A stretch of DNA of 64,000 bases from Hyaloscypha bicolor E (Eukaryota; Ascomycota; Leotiomycetes; Helotiales; Hyaloscyphaceae), in contig NW_020194693.1 in assembly GCF_002865645.1 (NCBI RefSeq), positions 930,001 through 994,000 on the forward strand, read 5' to 3'. Of the stretch, positions 13,200-24,960 are shown one piece after another. The notes beneath the pieces were generated by a model that was not told the DNA's origin, ran no database searches, and was given only the letters and a program-made list of their open reading frames with translations. Made by a program: the position numbers and the translations under genes. Position 1 is the stretch's first letter. Each line of letters opens with the position of its first letter.

Positions 13200-14010
13200 A
13201 TCTAGCTAATAGGTAATCTAGTAATAGAATTATAATAGGAAACCTATTTATTAGATTTATTATTTATTTAAGAGCCTCTTAGTATTAAAATACTCGAGAG
13301 CTTTATAGTTAGTAATAATTAGAAAATTAGGCAAGCTAATTAGTTCTACTTACTATTTCCGGAGTCCTTAGATAATAGCAAGAATTTCTTTATTATAAAC
13401 TTTATAATAGCTTTTAGTTCCTTAAAGAGCTTTGGAATAGAATAAGACTGGGTGCTATTATTCGTTCTCTGGGCTTTTTTGAGAGAGTATAATTATAGTA
13501 GCTAGATCCGAATAGTCGGTTTCCAGACAGGTTTCCCTATTATATTTAAAATAAAGAAATATAAGAATAAAGAGAAGCAGATCTTTAAGCTAATTAAAGG
13601 TATCTAGCTAGATTTTGTCGAATATAAACTTTAGTAAAGTATTCTTTTTAGTTAGATAGTTTAGAAAGCAAGAGATATATCTATAGGCTTAGATAAACCT
13701 ATAATAGAAATTATAGAAGCCCAAAAATAATTATATCTTTCTTTTTATTATAGGTCGGTACTAGTTTCAGATAATAGAGGTTTTAATAGGATCTACTTAT
13801 ATATCTTAATCCGAGATAATAAATCCTAAGAATATTATTTTAGAGATTTTAAATTTATATTTATAAATATTAACTTATAATCTGGTATTCTAGAGCTTTT
13901 ATAAGACTATTCTAATATACTATTAATATTTCTTCTTATTCTTAGAAAAGATTAGTATATTATTAATATAGGCTAAGTAGAAGTCGTCTAAATAGTTTAT
14001 TAGAATAGTA
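13200..14010 (-). pseudogene. Reverse transcriptase and RNase H relic (Ty3/Gypsy pol)
   Basis: Read on the minus strand, 13960-14010 gives a frame containing LDDFYLAY followed by INNILIFSKNKK, then stop-broken sequence ending in FLGFIIS near 13800. This is the Ty3/Gypsy RT palm, with the catalytic DD read as NN, consistent with G-to-A changes. Further along the minus strand, at 13200-13560, the RNase H and connection region is legible in fragments. Multiple stops are present throughout. Confidence 0.85.
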
Positions 14011-17000
14011 TTAATATATTACTAGAAAGTTACTAGACTATTATAGAATCTAAATAATAAAACTACTAGTTTAAAGAATTCATATCTTATCCTAAAAACA
14101 GACTATATTATAGAAACTAGTTTTATATAAATTTGGTTAAAAGTATATTAAATATCTAATTTAGTAAATACTAATAATTTAGCTAATTAGTTAAGAGTTT
14201 TAGTAATAAGTAATAGGGAATAATAGTTCTTTTTTATTATTATAGTATTTAGCTATTAATAATTAATATAAAATTATAGGCTACTATTTTTTTTAATAAA
14301 TAAAACTAGTAATAAGAAGAGGAATTCGAATGGCTTAATAAAATTCTTTTTTAGGTTCTTAATAAGATACTTTCTTATTTTTTCGAGTTTACTAGAGCTT
14401 ATTTTATAAAGATAAGCTATTTTTATTAAAAGGTCTAGTTTATTAAAACAGAGCTTATAATTAAAGAATTAAAACTAGGGAAGCTTATTTATTACTTTTT
14501 CAGAAAATGCTCTAGTTATATTATATTATTATATAGAAAGAAATACCCGGAGCTCTTAAAGTTCTTTAGGATTAAAAGATAATATATTACCGAGAGTATT
14601 AGGTTTATTTATATTTAAAAAGTATATTAGGTTACTAGTTTAAGTATAGTACCCGGTAAGCTATAATATTAGTTATCTAATTACTATAGGTAATAATAAA
14701 TATCTCTTTAGTTTATAACCCTATTTCTTAAATATATAATTAATCTTATTAATAGTAACTAATCCAATCAAGTTACTAGAGTCTTTAGTATTTAATTAGA
14801 AAGTAGTTACTCTAATAAAATAGCGGAAATAGTTTAGTAATTCGACTATTTCAAGAGTATTAAGATCTAGCTCTTTTTTTCTTGCTTAGTATTTAGCTTT
14901 TCTTATAAGAAGGTCTTATAAAGAAATAAGAAATACGTTTTTTTACTTCTCGGGTCTAGTTTTACTAGTTTCTTTTAGGATTCTAGTTAGTGTATTTTTA
15001 AAGCAGTTAGCTTTTTAATATTTCTTATTAAAATATTGGATTTTCTAAGCAAGGTTTAGCTAATTTGTCTTATAGTTCTTTGGCTAATAGAATTAATTCC
15101 GTTAATAGTTTAATAGGATATTATATTTTACTAACTATTTTCTTTTTAGGATTATATTATAAGAGTTAAAGTTAGTAATAAGCAGGTATTATTAAGTTTA
15201 GAAGTACTAATTAATAGCTAGATTTATAATAGCTAGATATTAAATAGCTTTACTAGATTATTTATTAAAACCTTATAAGGAAATAGGGGTTTTAAGTTTA
15301 TATAAAGGCATTTATAATACTTTTATTAAGGGGCAAATATACTTTTAGTTAATTAGAATATATATATTTGTTCTAGTATTTACTAAGTACTAGAAAATTA
15401 TAGTTTTGCCTTTCTAATATATTTAATAATTAATAAAGAACTAGTTCCTACTAATTAGCTAAGTGAGATTTACGAGTTCTTAGTAAAGTTCTTATTCTAG
15501 AAGGGCTATCTTTATATCTAGAGCTAGACTTTTCCCGACTTATTAATATTATATTTCTTATTAGATAGTAAATAAGAGTTAGTATTTTTATTATTTATTC
15601 CTAAATTATTAGCTTTCTCTAAATAATTCTTTTTAATAGATATAATCTTATTAAAGTTAGAACAGGTACTTTTTATATATTTAGGCTTTCTATAGCTATA
15701 ATAATAAAGACTTTTTAGCTAGTCTAGTTTCTTCTTAAATTCTTGGCAGACTACTTCTTTTAGTTATAAAAATACCGGCTGCTAAGATTAATTTATTAGA
15801 TATGGGATTACTATAGTTTTTTGGATTCTGGCAGGCTTTCTAGCCCGAGATAGTATTTAATAGCAAGTAGTTTCTATTAGTTATTTCTCCTGGAATTACT
15901 AATTTTTAATTAAGAGAAGCTTATTTTCTTATTTCATATATTATTTAGTAAGATCTCTAGAAATATTAAACTTCTTATTACCCAAGCTCTTAAGTAGCTC
16001 GAGATTTATTTTATTTATTAAATTATTATATTAGTTATCTAGTAACTTCTCTAGTTTTATTATTAAGTAAGTAAACTTTACCTAGAATACCGGAAATAGC
16101 TTGTTTTTTTGTTTTAGGTACTAGTATATCTCTTTTATTTCCTAGTATTCTATCTTTTTACTTTTGCTATAAGCTTACTAGAGAATCTTAAAGATCTATT
16201 TAGTAGTTAAGATTTATCTAACTAATTCAGGTTCTAGTTAATTATAAATAAAGTTACGGGTATTTCTAGTAACTAGTTATATTATATAAGTAATTTTTAG
16301 TAATTTGCTATTAAATTTAGAGAAGTTCTATATTAGTTTATTCTTTATATTAAATATCTAATTATTAATCTAGTAATTATCCTTACTTATAAATAGGGCA
16401 GGATTCTTAATTCTAATAAGCTATAATTAATTACTATAAACTAAAAGCAGGAAGGAGCCTTAGTATTAGTCTCTAAATAGTTCTTTTAATAGGGATCTAT
16501 AGTATTCCTAAATATCTGCTTATTTGGATTTTTACTTTATTACTTTTTCTTATACTAATCTTTTCTTTATATAAAGTCGACTAGTAATTACCTCTAGCTT
16601 ATTAACCCTCTTAGTAAGTTAGTTAATATATAAGTGAAATTTCTAGTAGTATTTCGCTTATTTATTAGCTATAAGGCAGTATTTATTAATAAGGTTATCC
16701 CGTATAAATAATCTTTACTAGGCCTTATCTGTTTTCGGGGTATTTATACTAATTTTGAGTTCTAAGTTAGCTAGCTACTTCTTAATATCTTTTTCTAGAA
16801 TAGTATTATAATAGCTTTCCTAGTAATATGGGTTTATAATATTAAAGTTTGGCTTCTCTATTTTATTATACTAGGGCCTCTTATCTAATATATTTATAGT
16901 AATAATACTTGGCCCCGGGCTATTTATAATAGCTTTAGAAGAAGTATTAGCTATAGAGGTAAATACTAAGTAAGTTTTTCTTATTTAATATTAGTAAACT

Positions 17001-17101
17001 ATAACTAATTATTATCTTATCTAGTTTTAAGTTAATAGACTAAAATTAACTATTATCTTTTCTTGTTTTAAATTAATAGACTATTACTAATTCTTCCTAT
17101 A

Positions 17102-17303
17102 CTAGGAGAGGGAGCCGGTTCTTTTACTCTCGTTAGTATTAAGGGAATATTATCTATTCTAGTTAAGGGTTAGGCTTCGAGATTAACTAGATTATAGAGA
17201 ATAATGTCTTTTTTTTTTTATATTAGCAGAGAACTAATTACTAGGAGAGGGATATTATCTGCTCTAGTTAAGGGTCAGGCTCCGAGATTAACTAGGTTAT
17301 AAA
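17102..17303. repeat. Short direct duplication inside the 8.0-kb element
   Basis: A unit starting at ACTAGGAGAGGG and containing CTAGTTAAGGGT followed by GAGATTAACTAG occurs at about 17102-17195 and again, shorter, at about 17238-17303. It lies just inside the 5' LTR, in what would be the leader or early gag region of the minus-strand element. Confidence 0.6.
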
Positions 17304-17465
17304 GGATATTATATTTCTAGTTAAGCTCTCTAGTTCTTTATAGTTTAAGAAGATTATTAAATATTAAAAGCAGTATTTTATCTTTACTTTCTAAGAACAA
17401 ATACGGGTTCTTTACTAGTAGTATTATATTACCTCTATAGGCCAAGTCAAGTAAGCTTAGTATTA

Positions 17466-17670
17466 TATAATAGCGGGATTAATATAATAGTTAAAGGCTT
17501 AAAGTTTAAAGAATCTTATATATTAGAAAATACTAAACTATGAAATAAAGTAGAAAGAATACCTTAATCTTTAGTATTATTTTATCTAAATAATTCCAGC
17601 TTAGCTTTATTTTATATCTGTTTCTAATATCCTGTTCTTAGTAGATTATGCCCTTATACTAGCTATTATA
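17466..17670 (-). repeat. 5' LTR of the 8.0-kb Ty3/Gypsy element
   Basis: This 205-bp copy pairs with 9666-9870, and the length is identical. It carries many more C-to-T and G-to-A differences than its partner, so the two LTRs were mutated to different extents. Confidence 0.9.
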
Positions 17671-17689
17671 AATATTCTAACTTATTACT

Positions 17690-18290
17690 TTTATTTAAAT
17701 ATAGTATTATAATATATATAGCTTTCTTAAAAGAGGTTATAAAAGTATAAAATAAAAACTATCTATTTAATAAAAGAGAATATAAAAATATAATATAAAA
17801 ACTAGCTTTTTAGAAAAAGATATAATAGTAAATATAGCCTTTTTAGAAAAGAATATAATAGTATAATATAAGAATTAGCTATTTAATAAAAGAGATATAG
17901 TAATAGAATTAGTAGTTTAAAAAAAAATAAAAGATATAATATAAGAAATAGCTTTTTAAAAGAAAATCCAAAGATATAATATAAAAGCTAAATATTTTAA
18001 AGAAAAATATAATAGTAAATATAGCTTTCTGAAAAAGAATATAAAAATATAATATAAGAATTAGCTATTTAATAAAAGAGATATAGTAGTAAAATTAGTA
18101 GTTTAGAAAAATATAAAAATATAAAATAAAAACTAATTATTTAATAAAAGAAATATAGTAGTAAATATGGCTTTCTAAAAGAAAATCTAAAGATATAGTA
18201 TAAGAAATAGCTTTTTAAAAAAAGATATAATAGTTAATATAGCTTTATTAAAAAATATTATAAAAATATAATATAAAAACTTATTATTTT
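17690..18290. repeat. RIP-mutated tandem repeat array
   Basis: Related units recur roughly every 60-130 bp, built on phrases such as TAGCTATTTAATAAAAGAGA, ATAGTAGTAAATATAG and GAATATAAAAATATAATA. The region is nearly devoid of G and C and of CA/TG. The original unit cannot be restored by eye. It lies immediately outside the 5' LTR of the 8.0-kb element. Confidence 0.7.
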
Positions 18291-19352
18291 AGTTTTAATT
18301 ACTATTATTAGGATTTTATTAATAAATAATATAGTAATAAAAGATTATATTACTTTTATAGTTCTTTTCTAATACTTCTAAAATTATATTATAAGCTTAA
18401 GAATATTATATCTTTTATTTCTTTTTATTTATATTATATAAGTAATATATTTATTTTATAAAAGTATTTCAAATAATAACTTTTATTTCTAGCTATAATA
18501 ATTATAGATTCTTTATATTAAATAAAGTAGTTATAAATAAGGTAATAATTTAAAATAAAAAGCAAGAAAATAATAAAAGAAAGAAATATATAGTAATAGA
18601 GAAAAAAAGAAAGGCTTTTTTATAAAGCCTATAAAATAGTAAAGTTCTATAATTATTAAATTAGTATTACTTTTTATAATTCTAATTTAAGAAAATATTA
18701 TATATTTAAGTTAATAAATTTACTAATATAACTATTATTATTAAAATAGATTATAGATTATTAAATATTACTATATATATTAAAATATAGCTAATTTAAT
18801 AGTAAATAAAAATAATAAGATTTTATAGCTTAGGCTTTCTAATTATTATAAATAATAAAATATCTAATATAAAGTTTTATTAGGAAAAAATAATAAGAGT
18901 TTAATAACTAGTTCGGCTATTTATATTAATATATTTCTTTTATTAATATCCAGAAACAAATTAGTAAATAATACTAGAAAAGTAATATAAGAATTATATT
19001 TTCTATTTATTATATTTATATTATATAGTCTTTTTAATATATTTTATTAATAGATTTAAATATAGAAAAAAAGAATAATATTATTTAAGAATTAGATTTG
19101 AAATAGGAATTTATTAATATAAGAATATTTACTAAGGCTTTTTTATATTAATAGCCTTCTAGTATTATTTTAGAATTATAAAAGAAATAAAATAGTATTT
19201 ATTTAAATATATAAAAAAGAAACTTTATAATAAGTAGTATTTTATATTATATTTTATAAAATAAATTATATAAAGATATATTTATATAATAAAAATAATA
19301 TATTATCTAAAAAGCAAACTATAAATAAATAATTATTTAATAGAATTCCAAG
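18291..19352. other. AT-rich RIP block without recognisable feature
   Basis: The sequence is strongly AT-rich with multiple stops in all frames. I see no LTR, terminal inverted repeat or coding relic that I can name between the tandem array and the LTR copy that starts at 19353. Confidence 0.6.
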
Positions 19353-20117
19353 TATTATAATTCCTAGATATCTAATATTTAAAATATTTAGCTAGATATT
19401 AGATACTTTCTAGATATATATAATATAGCCGCTTTACTAGAGAAATATATTTGAAATATATTAGAAATATTTAGAAAGCTAAGTTCTTTTAGAACTAGTA
19501 TATTATAAGATATATATATTTTCTTATAGTTTTCTATATTCTAGTTTTTCTTTCTTTAGCTTTAAATTGTCTTTATAAGAGACCTTCTATCTTGCTTTCT
19601 AAGCTCTAAATACTATATTTATAATAGTATTTAAAGCTTATTTTCTTTAATTCTATAGAGAATTTTAAATAAACTAATTTAGAATTATTAGAAATATAAA
19701 TATTACTAAGATAATAGAACTTTAGAAATACAAGTAATAAACTCTAGAATAATAAAAGTAAAAAGTTTTAGAACCCTTAGAGAAATCAGGTATTTATATC
19801 TTTATAAATATATATTAATAATATATTAGAAATTTCTTTAAAAATCCGAAAATTAAAAAATCTTAAATAAAGGCTATTTTTTAATTAAATCCTAAAATAA
19901 TAGATACCTATAAGCTAGTAACCTAACTACTATTTTCAAGCCCTATTCTATAATCTTATAGGCCCTATATATATATTAATAATAAAACTATTAGAGAAAA
20001 TATAATAAATTAATTTCTTAGAATATTATATAATTCGAAATAATATTAACCTTTACTAAGGCTTCTATTAATTCAGGTTATTTTATTAGTAGTTCTTTCT
20101 AAATCAAATACTTTATT
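19353..20117 (+). mobile_element. 5'-end fragment of a Ty3/Gypsy element, interrupted by a second element
   Basis: 19353-19626 is a 274-bp LTR in + orientation (TATTATAATTCC...TATAATA). It matches, as reverse complement, the LTR at 32044-32317. Internal sequence from 19627 also matches the reverse complement of about 31560-32043, with small gaps, so this is the 5' end of a sister copy. Homology stops at 20117, exactly where the 12.2-kb element begins. The remainder is not found after 32323, so it was lost or never present. Confidence 0.8.
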
Positions 20118-20391
20118 TATTATAGGTATAGTATTTAGGGCTTAGAAAATAAGATAGAAAATCTCTTATAAAAATGATTTAAAGTTAAGAAAAGGAAAAC
20201 TAGAATATAAGAAACTATAAGAAAGTATATATATCCTATAGTATACTAGTTTTAAAAGAGCTTAGTTTTCTAAATATCTTTAGTATATTTCAAGTATACT
20301 TTTCTAATAAAATAGCTATATTATATATATCTAGGAAATATCTAGTATCTAATTAGATACCTCAGATACTAGATATCTGGGAATTATAATA
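20118..20391 (-). repeat. 3' LTR of the 12.2-kb element
   Basis: This 274-bp repeat starts TATTATAGG and ends GGAATTATAATA, which fits a RIP-altered TGTTATA...TATAACA LTR read on the other strand. It contains a CAGATATCTG-like palindrome near its right end. Confidence 0.88.
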
Positions 20392-23300
20392 TTACTTTTC
20401 TTTTTAAAATAAGCTCGTTTCCGAGCTTTATAAAAGCTATTAATTTATCTAATTTCATACTATTTTCCTTTTTAAAATAAAACTAGTATTTCGAATATAA
20501 ATATTATATATAAAAGGCCAATATCTTTAATATATAACTTAGGAGAATTTATTATTATTTTTATATAATTCTAGATAAGTATTATTTTTTATATAATCTA
20601 GCTAATATTATAGGTTTTATAGAGATTCTAATATATTAATATTATTATTATAGAAGTTCTATAAAACTAGAAGGCTATTACTTAGTACTAAAGCTAGATA
20701 CTAAACTAGATTCTTATTCTAACTAATTTACTAAATTCTATACTTTAGCTTATTTTTACTAGCTTAATTATAATAATTCATTTAATACTATATTCTTATT
20801 TACTATTCTCTAGTATTAATAAAAGCGGTTCCGGGTTTATTTAACTTAATAAAGAATTCTAAGAATCTTTTTATAGCTTTTTTATATAGAAAACTAGATA
20901 AGGATATAAGAATAATTCAGATAATATTTAATAGTAAGAAATAGATTAATAGCAAGAATTAGTAAATTATACTAGCTTTTTAAAGAAGTAATTAGTTTCT
21001 AGTAATAAAATAATATTTTAATTAGGGAATGAGTTCTTTATAAGAGAAGTTTTCTTTATATAGAAATAGGAATATATAATATATTAACTAAGCCTTAGTA
21101 TAAGTTTTAAAAATAGCTATAGTTATATTAAAAAAGAAGTAGGTTTTCTAGTATAAGATAGGCTTTAAATAGGCAGATCTAGTTTATTTAATATCTAAGA
21201 AATTTCCAGAATTATATATTATTAAATATTTTCGGAAATAATTATTAGGTTTAATAAGGTTTTCTTTTCTTTTATAAGGCTTTTAGTTCGGCTATTCTAT
21301 TTATATATAACTCCTAATTAGGAATTTATTTAGATATTATAAGTAAATTTATAATAGTAATTCAAGTTAAAATCGAGATCTATAAATATTATAGTTAAGC
21401 TTTAGATTAGTATAAGTTATAATAATAGCTAATTAAAAAGGCAAATATAGCTTTTAAAAGATTTCTAGTTTATTAGAATATATATAAAAGGCCCTCTTTC
21501 TTCTTTTTTTTTCTTTTTTTTTCTAAATATAGTTATTATTTATTATTATAATTCGGAATTAAGAGTCTATAAGATAATCTCTTAATTCTCTATTTATTTT
21601 TATACTAAAAGAAATATTTTATATTTAATTCCTAAGATCTAGTAATAGAATCTTATATTAAGAATACTATCTAGTAATAATAATTAGATAATAATAAGAA
21701 ATAAGTAATAGTAAAGCTTATTCGATTTCCAGAATAGTAATCTAATAATAATATTCTCTAAAAATTATAAATAATAGTTAGAAAATATATATATATATAT
21801 AAAATTAAAAGTAATAAGCTTTATTTCGGGTTAAAAAAAGCTTCTATTATTAGATACTTTCTTCTAGTTCTCTATAAAAAAGATATATTTTACTTTTTCT
21901 AATTCTAGTAATTCTAGAATATATATAATAGTACTAGTAGCTTTTTTAATCTCCTAAATACTATTTTACTTATAGTACTTTATAACTACTTCTTTTTCTA
22001 GTTCTATATCTATCTTAAAATATTTATTTATAGATATATATTTATTATTAACTTCGTTTTTAGGGAAATACTAAAATCTATTTTTTTTAATAAATTACTT
22101 AAATTAATTTCCGGTATATATCTTTTAGAATATAATACTATTAAGCTCTTCTAGTATATAATATTCTTTTAGTTAATTCATATATTTTATTTTATATAAG
22201 CCAAGCTAGTAGTATAATAGTTCTATATTTCTTAATTTATCTTAATTTATTAATTTAATATTATATATAAGAATTAGATTCTTTTTAGAAATAGGCTTTA
22301 AATAAATCTAGTAAGTAATATTAAATTACTTCTTTTTTTTTAGTATCTTTTATTTTTTTTAATTCTAGCTTCTTTAATATCTTTATTTCTTATTTATATT
22401 TGCTTTATATATATTTCTAGAAATGTTTTTTTATTATAAACTTTATTTTATTTAAGTATTCTCTAGATTAAAAAGTATATTTCTATAAATAATATAGCTT
22501 TCCTATTATAAACTATATAAAAGAAAGTAAATTCAGTTAGTTTATATATAATAACTCAGTTAGTAAATAGAATATATAATAGTAAATTAACCTAAGGCTT
22601 CTTTCTATTTATTATAAATATAACAAGTACTTAAATAATTAATTAATAGCTTCTTTTAATTATACTATTTCTTTTAAAATTATAGGCTAAAATAATAATT
22701 CTATTAATTCTTAGCTTATTAAGTTCCTAAATTATTATTTCTTTAAATTCCGATCTACTATTTATTTTAAGCTATCTAAATAAACCATATTTATAAATAA
22801 TTTCTTTCTAAATAAACTTAGTAATCTTCTTACTAATTAGGTTCTTTAAAGATCTAGCTTTAATTTATCTTAAGAAATTATTTCTAGTAATAACTAGTAA
22901 GTTATATCTTTTATAATCTAATAGTTTAATTATATTAATTCCAAGATAATAGAAAAGAAATATAGCTTTTATTAAATATAGAGCTTCTTCTTATTTTCTT
23001 TTATTCTTATATTAATAAATCTTATAAATATTAATATATTTCTATATATAATTATAATAACCTTTCTAGTAATAATAGCTAGCTACTAAATAAAAAGTAC
23101 TTTTCTTTCTAATATATCTAATCTTATTATATAACTCTTTAATAATAATATCTTTTTATTTTTAGTTATTAATAATAAGTTAAGATAAATATATTTTAGA
23201 TATAACTCTTTATAGTAATTAATTTCTTATATTATAATTTAAAGCTTTTCTATTTAACTTTCGAAACTCGGCTCTAGATATTTCTTCTAGTCTAGAGAGT

Positions 23301-24299
23301 ATTATAAGATATTATATAATATTCTAGTATTATTCGAAATAGCTATTATCTAAAAAGTCTAATAAAATAGTTAGGTTATTAAATAAAGTATAGGAGTTAG
23401 TATTATTATTTACTATTTTACCGGAGATTATATATAAAAGGCTATAGTCTTTACTATATAACTTCCGGATAATTTTATTTTTTAATATTACTAATTTGCT
23501 TTTAAATATAGTAAGGCTTTAATTATTAATCTCTAATAACTAGATACTATTATTTAAATATTTAATAAAGATCTTAGAAGTTTAATTCCTTAAAATAATA
23601 TTATATAACTAAACCGGAATTATTTCCTTTAACTAAACTTTCTATTTAATAAATACTATTCTAATAATATTAAGCTTTATTACTAACTATTTATTAATAT
23701 TCTTATTATTTTCGGTATTATCTTTTTACTATAGATATCTTAATAATTCATTAGTAATAATATATTTGGTTTCCTTAATATACTTAATTTTAAAGTCAAA
23801 TAATTAAATTTATACTAGCTAGTAAATAACTAGAATTTTAGAAAGATTTATAACCGCTTTATTTAGGTATATAATAAATATATTAGTATCTAGTTTAAAA
23901 ATAAAATAAACTTCATATAGCCAAAATTATACTTTCTATAGATATTTTACTAGTCTATAATATTTTCTTTTAATAATATTATATTTCTATTTGGTATTAT
24001 TTCAGATTTCAGACTTATATTATATAATTCTCTTTTTTCCTTTATTATTATATTAATTAAGAGTTCCGCTCTATTTATTTAGGCTAGTATCTATTACTAA
24101 TATAATTATTCCCTAATTTTCTAATAGATTATAGTATAACTTATAGAATATTAGAATAGTAATAAGCTTTTTTTAAAGAATTTATATAGCTTATATTTAT
24201 TTATTACCCTAGTCTTATATTATATCTTTTTTTATTAAATAGTAAATGGGTTTAATAATAATTATAAAGCCTTTAATCTAAATATAATAGTAAATAATA

Positions 24300-24960
24300 A
24301 TTCTAATAAATGCCTTACCTTTAGTTATATTATTATAATATTTCTATTTTAAGATTTTAGTAATTCTTGAGTTTAAAGAACTTCTTTTAAGTATTCTATA
24401 AATAAAGCTAATAATAACTATATTATTATAATAGAACTATAATTTTTTTTTAATACTAGCTCTAGCTTATTTAATTTTATCTAAAGTTATATCTAGGTTT
24501 TAAAAGTATTTAAATATAAAATACCGAATTTCAGGTAAAATAAGCTATCTATTATAATTTATATAAGGTTTCTTAACTCTAATATTATTAATAAATAATA
24601 TAGTAATTTTAGGAAATAAATTCTCTAAAATAATTATAATAATTCATATAAACTATATAACGGAATTAGTAGTTCCCTAAGATAATATAATTATTCTTAA
24701 TAGCCCTAGAGATATTATAAATATAATTAAATCTCTATTATAAATATCTAGTATAAGTTAATTATATCCGGAAAAGAAATTAATTAAAAAAATATAAATA
24801 TATCTAGTAAATTTCTTTAAGATCTTATTAATAAATAAGAATAGGTTAATATTTTATAGAATTACTAAATTCATTTTTATAGTAGTATTAATTAGTCTAT
24901 AAGTTCTAGTAATCTTTTTTATAATCAAGAATTATAAATTCTAATAAGATCTATTATATT
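24300..24960 (-). pseudogene. Reverse transcriptase relic of the 12.2-kb element
   Basis: The minus-strand frame reads, in pieces, NLFLFINK, FFSGYNQLILD, RDLIIFIISLGLLR, GTTNSV and then FINNIRVKKPYINYN. This follows the order of Ty3/Gypsy RT blocks of the type with an FLDD active site, here read as FINN (both Asp codons changed by G-to-A). It is clearly a different lineage from the YIDD-type RT of the 8.0-kb element. Stop codons are frequent. Confidence 0.8.

Larger units (their letters stand above)
9666..17670 (-). mobile_element. RIP-mutated Ty3/Gypsy LTR retrotransposon, 8,005 bp
   Basis: Two direct repeats of exactly 205 bp (9666-9870 and 17466-17670) bound the element. Both begin TATAA and end TTATA, the expected RIP products of TGTAAC...GTTACA ends. 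Orientation is minus: a purine-rich tract reading AGAGAAGGGGTAA on the minus strand abuts the 3' LTR at 9871. Minus-strand translation also shows reverse transcriptase near 13700-14010 and RNase H near 13200-13560, in the order expected for Ty3/Gypsy pol. All frames are full of stops, so the copy is dead. Flanks AATCT and AATAT are only a weak candidate target duplication. Confidence 0.9.
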
